From: Bacteroides faecium
Lineage (GTDB): Bacteria; Bacteroidota; Bacteroidia; Bacteroidales; Bacteroidaceae
Reading direction: 5' to 3'
Assembly (NCBI RefSeq): GCF_012113595.1
Contig: NZ_CP050831.1
Span: forward strand, 248,001-312,000
Length of the DNA stretch: 64,000 nt
The notes beneath the pieces are model-generated. The model ran no database searches and had not been told where the DNA came from. It saw only the letters and a list, made by a program, of their open reading frames with translations. Shown piece by piece: positions 7,544 through 15,969 of the stretch (position 1 is its first letter; the number at the start of each line of letters is the position of its first letter). The translations under genes and the position numbers were made by a program.

Positions 7544-8845
7544 CTATAGTGAAAGCAAATAGCTCTTGAAATCTGAAAACTCTTTTGTCATCTGAAGGCT
7601 CTTCTTCTCACCTTTCATAAATTCCTGTAATTTGGCAGGTATTTCTACCGTTTCACCAATGATACTTTCTACCGTTTCGAGGAACTTGGCAGGATGGGCT
7701 GTTTCGAGGAATACACCTGTTTCGCCCGGTTGTAAACCTTCTGCCAATGCACGATAGCCACATGCCCCATGAGGGTCGAGCAGATAATGGTGTTCTTCCC
7801 AAGTCTCTTTCACAGTTTCACGGATTTGTTCGTCGGTATAGGTAGTTCCCGAAATCTCGGCGGAGATAGCGGCATGAGAACCTTTATACAAATCGAGTAC
7901 ACGGGCAAAGTTGCTCGGGTCGCCTACGTCCATGGCATTAGCGATGGTTGCGATAGATGGACGCGGGTTGTATTCGCCTGTTTGCAGATATTGGTAGAAT
8001 ATATCGTTACGGTTGTTAGCCGCAATGAAACGTTTCACGGGTAATCCCATTTTCTTACCGAACAGACCGGCAGTGATGTTTCCGAAGTTTCCGCTAGGAA
8101 CGCAGATTACTACATTATCAGCTTTTCCGGCATGTTTCAACTGGGCATAAGCATAGAAATAATAAAATGCTTGCGGCAGGAAACGGGCAACGTTGATAGA
8201 ATTGGCGGAAGTCAGGGAAAGATGTTCATTCAGTTCCTTATCCATGAAAGCCGATTTCACCAATGCCTGGCAATCATCAAATGTTCCGTCCACTTCGAGG
8301 GCGGTAATATTCTGTCCTAATGTGGTGAATTGCTTTTCCTGTATTTCACTGACTTTTCCTTTCGGATAAAGTACATATACATGAATACCTTCCACACCAA
8401 AGAAACCGTTAGCCACCGCACTTCCCGTATCACCGGAAGTGGCTACCAGCACATTGACATTCTTCTGTCCTTCTTTCTTAATGAAGTAACCAAGCAGACG
8501 CGCCATAAAACGACCGCCTACGTCTTTGAAAGCTAATGTAGGACCGTGGAAAAGTTCGAGTGAGTAGATATTCTCCGATACTTTCACCAAAGGCACATCG
8601 AAACTTAAAGTGTCATACACAATCTGTTTCAACGTATCGGCAGGAACATCCTCACCGAAGAAAGCATCGGCTACACGATAAGCAATCTCCTGGAAGGACA
8701 AGCTTTCAATCGAATCGTAAAAATCTTGTGGAAGCGGTTTGATGGACATAGGCATAAACAGCCCTTTATCGGCAGCAAGCCCTTTCACCACTGCTTCTTG
8801 CAATGAAGCATTAGGCGCTTGCTTATTTGTACTATAATAAATCAT
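7544..8845 (-). CDS. thrC: Threonine synthase
   Basis: A 433-residue PLP enzyme converting O-phosphohomoserine to threonine. It has the ThrC start (MIYYSTNKQAPNASLQEAVVKGLAADKGLFMP), the PLP lysine segment GPTLAFKDVGGRFMARLL (Lys near 110), and the phosphate-binding ATSGDTGSAVANGFFG. The later motif CVPSGNFGNITAGLFGKKMGLPVKRF is also present. It is the last gene of the thrA-apgM-thrC operon, 11 bp after the middle gene. Confidence 0.96.
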   Translation of the reverse strand: MIYYSTNKQAPNASLQEAVVKGLAADKGLFMPMSIKPLPQDFYDSIESLSFQEIAYRVADAFFGEDVPADTLKQIVYDTLSFDVPLVKVSENIYSLELFHGPTLAFKDVGGRFMARLLGYFIKKEGQKNVNVLVATSGDTGSAVANGFFGVEGIHVYVLYPKGKVSEIQEKQFTTLGQNITALEVDGTFDDCQALVKSAFMDKELNEHLSLTSANSINVARFLPQAFYYFYAYAQLKHAGKADNVVICVPSGNFGNITAGLFGKKMGLPVKRFIAANNRNDIFYQYLQTGEYNPRPSIATIANAMDVGDPSNFARVLDLYKGSHAAISAEISGTTYTDEQIRETVKETWEEHHYLLDPHGACGYRALAEGLQPGETGVFLETAHPAKFLETVESIIGETVEIPAKLQEFMKGEKKSLQMTKEFSDFKSYLLSL

Positions 8846-8856
8846 AATCGGATGCG

Positions 8857-10065
8857 TTATTTCATGAACTCTTTTATAAACTCGTCTTCTTTCAGCAGAC
8901 CGTAGCTACCGCTACAAGCCGCCACTTCATCATACGTCTGTACTTCGTCCGGTTCGATACCCGGATACCAGATAAGGAACGGGATAGGGTCGGCAGTATG
9001 TGTACGAAGTTCGCAAGGAGTAGGATGGTCGGGCAATACGGCTATCGCTACAGGTTCGTCCCAGTCTTTCACAGCTTCATAGATAGGGCCTACGGCACGT
9101 TTATCGAGATTCTCGATAGTCAGGAGTTTCAGGTCGACGTCTCCTTCATGTCCCGCCTCATCGCTGGCTTCGATATGCAGATAAACAAAGTCATCCGTTT
9201 TCAGGGCTTCCAAGGCGGCAGCTACTTTGTTTTCATAATTTGTATTGTAAAGTCCGGTGGCTCCCTCTACCGCGATACGGCGTAAGCCTGCATAGTAACC
9301 GATTCCGTTTATCAAGTCTACAGCCGAGATAACCGCTCCTTTCTTCACTTGCGGGAATGTTTCGGAGAAGGTAGGCATCTGCGGACGGTAACCGGGACTC
9401 CAAGGCCAAATGCTGTTTGCAGGGTCTTTGCCTTCGGCCATACGTTTCAGATTCAACGGATGGTCTTTCAGCAATTCCTGTGATTTCAGAATCAGGTCAT
9501 TAATCAAGTCTGCCGTCTCTTGAGCTTCCGGCACTAATGGTTTCACCATCAACGGACGGAAAGGTTTCAAAGGCACATCGTGCGGCGGGGTGCAGTCCAG
9601 TTCCTTGTTTCCCCCTTTGATAACCAACAGATGGCGGTACTGGACTCCCGTATGAAAACGCACGCGGTCGTTGCCCAGTTTCTCTTGCAGGTATTGAATC
9701 AATACGTCTGCTTCTTCCGTTGAGATATGTCCCGAAGAGTGATTCTTCAGAATCTCCCCTTCCACGCAAATCAGGTTACAACGCATCGCCATCTCTCCCG
9801 GTTGCAGGTCTACACCGATACTCGCTGCTTCCAGCGGTCCGCGGCCTTCGTACACTTTCGGAAGATTATATCCCAATACGGACATATTGGCGACCTCACT
9901 ACCCGGATGAAAACCTTCGGCTACGGTGTTCAACCGTCCGACACGCCCCATGCGGGCTAATTTATCCATGTAAGGCGTTTTTGCATATTGCAGGAGCGTC
10001 TTGTCCCCTAATGACTTCACTGGCCAGTCGGCCATTCCGTCTCCCAATATGATAATATGTTTCAT
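8857..10065 (-). CDS. ApgM-type phosphoglycerate mutase homologue, probable homoserine kinase
   Basis: A 402-residue member of the alkaline-phosphatase superfamily, subgroup of archaeal-type 2,3-bisphosphoglycerate-independent phosphoglycerate mutases. It has IILGDGMADWPVKSLGDKTLLQYAKTP at the start, a metal-binding HIEASDEAGHEGDVDLKL stretch, and VLPDHPTPCELRTHTADPIPF near the end. It lies between thrA and thrC, separated by 6 and 11 bp, exactly where homoserine kinase is expected, and there is no ThrB here. Assignment as the missing homoserine kinase follows from operon position and from proposals made for this family in Bacteroidetes. The sequence alone supports only the superfamily. Confidence 0.85.
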   Translation of the reverse strand: MKHIIILGDGMADWPVKSLGDKTLLQYAKTPYMDKLARMGRVGRLNTVAEGFHPGSEVANMSVLGYNLPKVYEGRGPLEAASIGVDLQPGEMAMRCNLICVEGEILKNHSSGHISTEEADVLIQYLQEKLGNDRVRFHTGVQYRHLLVIKGGNKELDCTPPHDVPLKPFRPLMVKPLVPEAQETADLINDLILKSQELLKDHPLNLKRMAEGKDPANSIWPWSPGYRPQMPTFSETFPQVKKGAVISAVDLINGIGYYAGLRRIAVEGATGLYNTNYENKVAAALEALKTDDFVYLHIEASDEAGHEGDVDLKLLTIENLDKRAVGPIYEAVKDWDEPVAIAVLPDHPTPCELRTHTADPIPFLIWYPGIEPDEVQTYDEVAACSGSYGLLKEDEFIKEFMK

Positions 10066-10071
10066 AAGGCA

Positions 10072-12507
10072 TTAAACGTTTGCGATGCTCATAATATCGG
10101 CAAATACTCCGGCAGCAGTCACACCGGCACCGGCACCGTATCCCTGAATCATCATCGGATATTCTTTATAACGTTCTGTAGTCAGCAGGATGATATTGTT
10201 GCTACCTTCCAAGCCGTAGAACGGATGGTTGGCTCCCACTTCCTGCAGGCCGACAGAGGCTTTCCCATTCTCCAGTTTGGCAACGAAACGCCAGTGTTTA
10301 TTCTCTTTTTCGAGTACTTGGCGACGGGCTTCAAAGTCAGCATCCAGGCTTGGCACACGTTTCCAGAAGTCATCCAGAGAACCTTCGAAGAAATCGTTCG
10401 GAACAAAGAGGTTCTTCTCTACATCTTCCTGTTCGATACGGTATCCGGCTTCGCGTGCCAGAATCACCAGTTTACGGATGACGTCTTTACCGCTAAGGTC
10501 GATACGCGGGTCCGGTTCGGAATAACGTTCTTCCTGCGCCATCTTGATGGTACGGCTGAAAGGAATGTCGGCACTAATCTTATTAAAGATGTAGTTCAGT
10601 GTACCCGAAAGTACGGCTTCAATCTTCAATATCTTGTCGCCACTATGAATCAAGTCGTTGATTGTATTGATAATCGGAAGTCCCGCACCTACGTTTGTTT
10701 CGAACAGGTACTTCACACCACGTTGACGGGCAATCGTTTTCAGGTCGCGGTAGTTCTCATAAGCCGAAGAAGCGGCAATCTTGTTGGCGGCTACCACGGA
10801 GATATTGTGCTCCAGCAAATCCTTGTAAAGTGACGCAATATCGGGACTAGCCGTACAGTCTACAAATACGGAGTTGAAGATGTTCATGCCGACTATTTCG
10901 TCGCGGATAGTCTGCAAACTGCTGTCCTTACCCTTTTCCTGCAATTCTTCGCGGAAATTGGCAAGGTCGAAACCTTCACGGCTGAACATCGCTTTGGCTG
11001 CATCAATGATACCTACCACATGAAGCTTCAGCCCGTTCTCCATCATCAGTTTTTGCTGCTGGCAACGAATCTGTTCTACCAGGCTGCCGCCTACCGTACC
11101 GATACCGCAGATAAAAAGGTTCAATACCTGATATTCGGACAGGAAGAAAGAGTCATGGATGACGTTCAGTGATTTGCGCAAGGATTTGGAATCGACTACA
11201 AAAGAGATATTTGTTTCCGAAGCTCCCTGTGCACAGGCGATTACGTTGATACCGTTACGTCCCAGTGTACCGAAGAGTTTACCTGCGATGCCCGGTGTAT
11301 GCTTCATATTCTCACCTACGATAGCAACCGTAGCCAAGTTTCTTTCCGCAAGAATCGGAGAGATTTCCCCCATTTCGATTTCTTTGGCAAACTCTTCGTT
11401 CAACACTTCGCAAGCCAAGTCGGCATCGGCATTACGGACACCGATGGAAGTACTGTTTTCTGATGAAGCCTGAGATACGAGGAACACACTGATTCCGTTC
11501 TTTGCCAGTGCTTTAAAGATGCGGTAATTGACACCGATTACACCTACCATACCGAGTCCCTGAACAGTAATCAGGCTCGTATCGTTGATGGAAGAAATAC
11601 CCTTAATCGCTTTGCAGTGCGGATTGGAAACTTCCTGTTTGATGATGGTTCCTACTCCGTCGGGATTAAATGTATTCTTTATTATAATAGGTATATTCTT
11701 GTGGCATACCGGATAGATGGTCGGCGGATAAACCACTTTCGCACCGAAGTTACAAAGTTCGGTTGCTTCTACGTAAGTCAGTTCGGCAATCGTGTAGGCC
11801 GTCGAGATGACACGCGGGTCGGCGGTCATAAAGCCGTCTACGTCCGTCCATATCTCCAGGCTATTAGCGTCGAGTGCTGCGGCAATAATGGCAGCCGTAT
11901 AGTCGGAACCGCCACGACCGAGGTTCGTTACATCTCCCGACATCTTGTCAGAAGAGATGAATCCGGGCACTAATGCCACTTTCGGAAGTGCCCCAAAAGC
12001 CTCTTTCACCAGCTTATGAGTCAGTTCCGCATCCAGCGTATGTTTATTATGTTTCTTTTCTGTCTTGATAAAAGTGCGCGAATCGAACCATTCCGCCCCC
12101 TCAATCAGTTCGGCAACGATAATGGATGAGAGACGCTCTCCATAGCTGACGATTGTATCCGATGTCTTCGGTGAAAGGTCTTTAATCAAGTAGATTCCCT
12201 GAAAAATGTCTTTCAGCTCGTTCAGCAGTTCGCCAATCTGACGTTGCAACGAAGTTTGTTTTTCTCCGGCAGGAATCACTTCCTTAATCATTTCCACATG
12301 GCGGTAAACGATTTCGCGGAACTCGCCTTCATAGGCCGAATCTCCCACTGCCGCCATCTTCGATGTGTTTATCAATTTGTCAGTGATGCCCCCCAATGCG
12401 GAAACAACTACAATTACCGGCTCGTCGGCCGACTCTACGATTCTCTTTACGCTTAAAATGCTGTTCACGGAACCTACGGACGTTCCGCCGAATTTCATTA
12501 CTTTCAT
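10072..12507 (-). CDS. thrA: Bifunctional aspartokinase / homoserine dehydrogenase
   Basis: An 811-residue fusion catalysing the first and third steps of the aspartate pathway. The aspartokinase part begins MKVMKFGGTSVGSVNSI, with GGSDYTAAIIAAALDA further on. Two ACT segments follow (TVQGLGMVGVIGVNYRIFKAL; VAIVGENMKHTPGIAGKLF), which would bind threonine for feedback. The dehydrogenase part starts near residue 460 (LFICGIGTVGGSLVEQI) and contains AANKIAAS and the GAGLPIINTINDLIHSGD active-site region. Length matches the enterobacterial ThrA. It is first in an operon with apgM and thrC. Confidence 0.97.
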   Translation of the reverse strand: MKVMKFGGTSVGSVNSILSVKRIVESADEPVIVVVSALGGITDKLINTSKMAAVGDSAYEGEFREIVYRHVEMIKEVIPAGEKQTSLQRQIGELLNELKDIFQGIYLIKDLSPKTSDTIVSYGERLSSIIVAELIEGAEWFDSRTFIKTEKKHNKHTLDAELTHKLVKEAFGALPKVALVPGFISSDKMSGDVTNLGRGGSDYTAAIIAAALDANSLEIWTDVDGFMTADPRVISTAYTIAELTYVEATELCNFGAKVVYPPTIYPVCHKNIPIIIKNTFNPDGVGTIIKQEVSNPHCKAIKGISSINDTSLITVQGLGMVGVIGVNYRIFKALAKNGISVFLVSQASSENSTSIGVRNADADLACEVLNEEFAKEIEMGEISPILAERNLATVAIVGENMKHTPGIAGKLFGTLGRNGINVIACAQGASETNISFVVDSKSLRKSLNVIHDSFFLSEYQVLNLFICGIGTVGGSLVEQIRCQQQKLMMENGLKLHVVGIIDAAKAMFSREGFDLANFREELQEKGKDSSLQTIRDEIVGMNIFNSVFVDCTASPDIASLYKDLLEHNISVVAANKIAASSAYENYRDLKTIARQRGVKYLFETNVGAGLPIINTINDLIHSGDKILKIEAVLSGTLNYIFNKISADIPFSRTIKMAQEERYSEPDPRIDLSGKDVIRKLVILAREAGYRIEQEDVEKNLFVPNDFFEGSLDDFWKRVPSLDADFEARRQVLEKENKHWRFVAKLENGKASVGLQEVGANHPFYGLEGSNNIILLTTERYKEYPMMIQGYGAGAGVTAAGVFADIMSIANV

Positions 12508-12637
12508 GAAGATACTTATTTAAATGCAATGCCCTGTGTATAATTTTACAGAACGATTGGTTGTTTACGAATAAAATTGAATTTGAATTTTGCCTGTTTA
12601 TACAGGCGTGAATCACGTAGATACACAAAACTATCCA

Positions 12638-12697
12638 TCAACCCCTAAGGGTCATGGTACACATCGATGTGACTGTATGTGGATAGTACTTCATCAT
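12638..12697 (-). CDS. Candidate threonine leader peptide (attenuator)
   Basis: A 19-residue open frame, MMKYYPHTVTSMCTMTLRG, lies 130 bp upstream of thrA in the same direction. It has four threonines within nine codons. Its RNA carries an 8-bp stem (ACTATCCA 5' with TGGATAGT at the stop codon, followed by TTTTG). That stem encloses two smaller hairpins, CACAT-CG-ATGTG and a CCCTTAGGG-type palindrome. Ribosome stalling on Thr codons would block the outer stem. This layout fits classical attenuation of thr operons. No strong U-tract terminator is evident, so the mechanism is tentative. Confidence 0.45.
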   Translation of the reverse strand: MMKYYPHTVTSMCTMTLRG

Positions 12698-12732
12698 AGT
12701 CCTGTTTCTACTCTTGTTTTTGATAAGTGTCG

Positions 12733-12740
12733 CAAAAGTA
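12733..12740 (-). promoter_or_regulatory. Promoter -7 box for the thr leader and operon
   Basis: Reads TACTTTTG on the minus strand (TAnnTTTG). The transcript would begin near 12727, about 30 nt before the leader-peptide ATG. I see no good -33 element. Confidence 0.5.
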
Positions 12741-12870
12741 ATAATAAAAACGTTCAATCTATCACTTTTTCCCGTTTTTTTCTGATAAAAAGAATATTCC
12801 TCATTCTTTCCGCCTTGTAATTCCTCTTCACTTTTATGACATTTTGCTATCAATATATCATTTATATTAT

Positions 12871-12878
12871 TATATTTG
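12871..12878 (+). promoter_or_regulatory. Promoter -7 box of the asparaginase gene
   Basis: TATATTTG, exact TAnnTTTG, 26 bp before the chosen ATG at 12904. It shows that the upstream in-frame ATG at 12844 is not the start. Confidence 0.5.
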
Positions 12879-12903
12879 CGAAAACGAATGCAGAAATCAG
12901 CTT

Positions 12904-13941
12904 ATGAGCCCATTAAATACTTCCGTATTGTTAATATACACCGGTGGAACAATCGGAATGATTGAGAACACCGTGACAGGCGCATTGGAGAGTTTCAATT
13001 TCGAACAACTCCAAAAGCATGTCCCCGAATTGCAAAAATTCAATTTCCCGATTGATACGTATCAGTTCGACCCGCCTATGGACTCTTCGGACATGGAACC
13101 GGATATGTGGCGGAAGCTGGTTCACATCATCCATGAGAATTATGACCGTTATCAGGGCTTTGTCATTCTGCATGGTACGGACACGATGGCATACACTGCT
13201 TCCGCACTTAGCTTTATGCTGGAAGGACTGGACAAGCCTGTTATTCTTACGGGGTCCCAACTTCCTATCGGGGTACTTCGCACGGATGGAAAGGAAAATC
13301 TGATGACGAGTATAGAGATTGCCATCGCTCAGAATAAAGAAGGAAAAGCGCTCGTTCCGGAAGTCTGCATTTTCTTTGAGAATCATTTGATGCGGGGCAA
13401 CCGCACGACAAAGATGAATGCCGAAAACTTCAATGCTTTTCGCTCATTCAATTATCCGGTACTGGCGGAAGCGGGGATTCATATTAAATATAATAATGTA
13501 CAGATTCATGTGAACGGGGAAGAACGGGAACTAAAACCTCATTATTTATTGGATACGAACGTGGTGGTATTGAAGCTATTCCCTGGAATTCAGGAGAATG
13601 TGGTAGCCGCTACTTTAGATATAGAAGGACTGAAAGCCGTTATACTCGAAACGTACGGTTCGGGCAATGCTCCCCGGAAAGAATGGTTTATCCGACGGCT
13701 TTGCCAAGCTAGCGCACGTGGGATTGTGATTGTCAATGTGACACAATGCAGCGCAGGGATGGTGGAGATGGAACGTTACGAAACGGGATACCAGTTGTTG
13801 CAGGCAGGCGTTGTCTCCGGTTATGACAGTACGACCGAGTCGGCTGTCACTAAATTAATGTTCTTGTTGGGACACGGATATACGTCGGATGAGGTGCGCG
13901 ACCGGATGAACCGGTCGATGGCGGGAGAGATTACTCTGTAA
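12904..13941 (+). CDS. ansA: Type I L-asparaginase
   Basis: Hydrolyses asparagine to aspartate and ammonia. The first catalytic threonine is in LLIYTGGTIGMI at the N-terminus. The second lies in VILHGTDTMAYTASALSFML, and a Lys-bearing LPIGVLRTDGKENL follows. No signal peptide is present once the start is set at 12904 (MSPLNTSVLL), so the enzyme is cytoplasmic, as for AnsA. About 345 residues, normal length. It neighbours aspartate-pathway genes, though on the opposite strand with its own promoter. Confidence 0.93.
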   Translation: MSPLNTSVLLIYTGGTIGMIENTVTGALESFNFEQLQKHVPELQKFNFPIDTYQFDPPMDSSDMEPDMWRKLVHIIHENYDRYQGFVILHGTDTMAYTASALSFMLEGLDKPVILTGSQLPIGVLRTDGKENLMTSIEIAIAQNKEGKALVPEVCIFFENHLMRGNRTTKMNAENFNAFRSFNYPVLAEAGIHIKYNNVQIHVNGEERELKPHYLLDTNVVVLKLFPGIQENVVAATLDIEGLKAVILETYGSGNAPRKEWFIRRLCQASARGIVIVNVTQCSAGMVEMERYETGYQLLQAGVVSGYDSTTESAVTKLMFLLGHGYTSDEVRDRMNRSMAGEITL

Positions 13942-14031
13942 ATCCCCTTATTTGTTTTATGCAGTGAACAGATTTTCTATGAATTTGTTTTGTACGTTGA
14001 ACAAATTATGTCTGTATATATAATGTATAAA

Positions 14032-14682
14032 CTAGGAAAACAACGATTTCAACCAGGTCACAAACAGAACAGCCTGTTCAGAATCAGCTCTCAGGTAACT
14101 TTTGGCAATCGCATTTCCCATAGTAACGCCCGGCTCTTCTTGCCAAGCTAAAAACGTGTGAATACGAGCTTTTGCCTTATGAACTGATTTATATTTACTT
14201 ACCCCTTTTTCTTCTATTATTCTCAAAGTAGCATTGACTTCATCCAACAAATCCTTATCATTGACAGCCAACATAGCTAGAAAATCTTCCAACATTCCGT
14301 TTAATTGATTGTCAGGCATCACCCAAACTCCAATTTTCGTATCTTCCGAATCATTCGGTGAAAGAACTAACCCATCACCCGGAAGTACATCCGGCACATT
14401 ATATTTCCCGCTTTCATTCAATATTTGAGAGATTCTTTGCCAACGCCCGGCTATATTTGAGTCAGCATCAATCACAAGTCCTAATATCCGATTGTCGGCA
14501 ACCTGTTTTTCTATTAAAATTCGAAATAATTCTATCGCTTTCTCGACTGAACCACATGGTTTGATAAATACATTATCCTCCAAATGATTCAATTCTCTTA
14601 ACCGTGCTATTACGAACAAATCATCCGGACCTTCCACCAATAACTTGAATGTATAGTCTTCTTCTCTTCGCCTGTCAGTCAT
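14032..14682 (-). CDS. TOPRIM-domain protein (DUF3226-like), second gene of an AAA/TOPRIM pair
   Basis: A 216-residue protein with the two TOPRIM signatures: LLVEGPDD (Glu17) and the LVIDADSN strand (Asp72, Asp74). TOPRIM folds of this sort act as metal-dependent nucleases or topoisomerase-like phosphotransfer sites. The arrangement resembles the DUF3226/DUF4435 group. It begins 9 bp after the AAA ATPase gene and is surely co-transcribed. An ATPase plus a separate TOPRIM protein is the architecture of PARIS (AriA/AriB) and, in fused form, of OLD nucleases, both anti-phage. A defence role is inferred from this likeness. Another possibility is a DNA-repair nuclease. Confidence 0.75.
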   Translation of the reverse strand: MTDRRREEDYTFKLLVEGPDDLFVIARLRELNHLEDNVFIKPCGSVEKAIELFRILIEKQVADNRILGLVIDADSNIAGRWQRISQILNESGKYNVPDVLPGDGLVLSPNDSEDTKIGVWVMPDNQLNGMLEDFLAMLAVNDKDLLDEVNATLRIIEEKGVSKYKSVHKAKARIHTFLAWQEEPGVTMGNAIAKSYLRADSEQAVLFVTWLKSLFS

Positions 14683-14691
14683 TTTGTCGTT

Positions 14692-15801
14692 TTATCTGAT
14701 TTCAATATTCTGTTCCAATACCAAATCTAAGTCTTCATTATTGTCATAAGTCACAGCCACGACTTTATCTTTACGCCGTTCCAAACGAATAAAAGCTCCA
14801 TCATTCTTTGTATTTTCTGCAGCAAAAGCACGAATCGTATCACGACTATGGGTTGTTACAAAGACCTGTACATTGAGTGAAGCAGATAAGCTAAAAATCA
14901 CCTTCCACAATTTTTGCTGAATCGAATAATGCAGTCCATTCTCAAATTCATCAATCAACAAAACTCCATCTTTAGCATTCAACATGGCGAGAATGATTGT
15001 CAAAATACGATTTATCCCATCTCCCATAGAACTCAACCTACGAGGTTTTGACTCGCCTTCAAAAACAACATACGGTACACGATCATCCGCATTCACATTC
15101 CGTTCTCGCGTGAATCGACTTTTCCGTCTGTCATCTTTCAAAAAATTCAAATCAGCAATATCGGATTCTATTATTCGCAGAGCTTTTACAACCTCTTTTT
15201 GCAAAGGAGTAAGAGCTAATTTATCAAATAAAGAAGGATTATTAATTGTATTAAGATCTCCCATCCGAACATATTGTACCTTTTGCAATAGCTCTGTTTG
15301 CAAACGAGGAGCCACCCCATTAAATGTATAAAGTATCTTTTGTCCGAAGGAAGTGGCAATCTCTAACCCTAAACCTATATTATCATAATAATTTTTAGGA
15401 TTATAATTTTCAATAACTGCACGTATTACTCCCTCATAACCATTTTCCACTACCCGTGTTTCGGTATAATACACAAATCTAATTTCTACCTTCTGTTTCA
15501 TATCCGATAATATGATAGGTAGTTCTAACTTATGTTCATCATCATAATTAGGAAGGAAAGACAAAAAACTATCCATTTCTTTTTGCAAATGATTCTCCAC
15601 ATATTCATCTGCTGCTTCACCACGGAACTCCAACAATCGTTTCATCCATTCAAGACTACCACCAGATTGATGAATAGAAATAGCCTCTAACAATGAAGAT
15701 TTGCCTACATTATTTTCACCAGCTATCAAATTCACACGTCCCAATTTACTAATCTGTAAATCTTCCAAGTTCTTATAATTCTTTATATGCAAACTATTCA
15801 T
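14692..15801 (-). CDS. AAA15/21-type (OLD-like) ATPase, first gene of an AAA/TOPRIM pair
   Basis: About 369 residues with the RecF/OLD-type ABC ATPase layout. The N-terminus is MNSLHIKNYKNLEDLQI, with Walker A AGENNVGKSS at residues 27-36. The signature-like LSSMGDGINRIL precedes Walker B VLLIDEFENGLHYS, and the H-loop is VFVTTHSRDTIRAF. These ATPases dimerise and often gate a nuclease. The open frame begins at 15828, but the -7 box (15831-15838) puts the RNA start near 15825. I therefore choose the ATG at 15801, which also gives the usual start. It is followed after 9 bp by the TOPRIM gene. No transposon genes lie nearby, but short repeats flank the pair. Confidence 0.85.
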   Translation of the reverse strand: MNSLHIKNYKNLEDLQISKLGRVNLIAGENNVGKSSLLEAISIHQSGGSLEWMKRLLEFRGEAADEYVENHLQKEMDSFLSFLPNYDDEHKLELPIILSDMKQKVEIRFVYYTETRVVENGYEGVIRAVIENYNPKNYYDNIGLGLEIATSFGQKILYTFNGVAPRLQTELLQKVQYVRMGDLNTINNPSLFDKLALTPLQKEVVKALRIIESDIADLNFLKDDRRKSRFTRERNVNADDRVPYVVFEGESKPRRLSSMGDGINRILTIILAMLNAKDGVLLIDEFENGLHYSIQQKLWKVIFSLSASLNVQVFVTTHSRDTIRAFAAENTKNDGAFIRLERRKDKVVAVTYDNNEDLDLVLEQNIEIR

Positions 15802-15830
15802 ATTGAACGGTATTTTGTGGATTATCACAA

Positions 15831-15838
15831 CAAAGATA
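15831..15838 (-). promoter_or_regulatory. Promoter -7 box of the AAA/TOPRIM pair
   Basis: TATCTTTG on the minus strand, an exact TAnnTTTG. It precedes the chosen ATPase start by 29 bp and fixes that start. Confidence 0.5.
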
Positions 15839-15890
15839 GTTATTATTGTGATTTGCTTTACATAATTGAATTAAAATCGATGAGATTTGT

Positions 15891-15922
15891 TTTGTGCTTT
15901 GGGCTATTTATACTTACTTTTG
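15891..15922 (+). promoter_or_regulatory. Promoter of radA
   Basis: TTTG (15891-15894), a 20-bp spacer, and TACTTTTG (15915-15922). The -33 element lies within a short sequence (15880-15904) that recurs on the far side of the AAA/TOPRIM cassette. Confidence 0.65.
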
Positions 15923-15969
15923 CTCCGAAAGCAGGTTAATAGTACAATTTTTACTGGAATAAGAGACTA

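Noticed and set aside
10057..10833. 258-aa plus-strand frame opposite thrA
   Set aside because: Complementary-strand shadow of a conserved enzyme; no motif and biased composition.
12638..12853. 71-aa protein upstream of thrA
   Set aside because: Its first 52 codons lie upstream of and across the -7 box; only the final 19 codons form a credible leader peptide.
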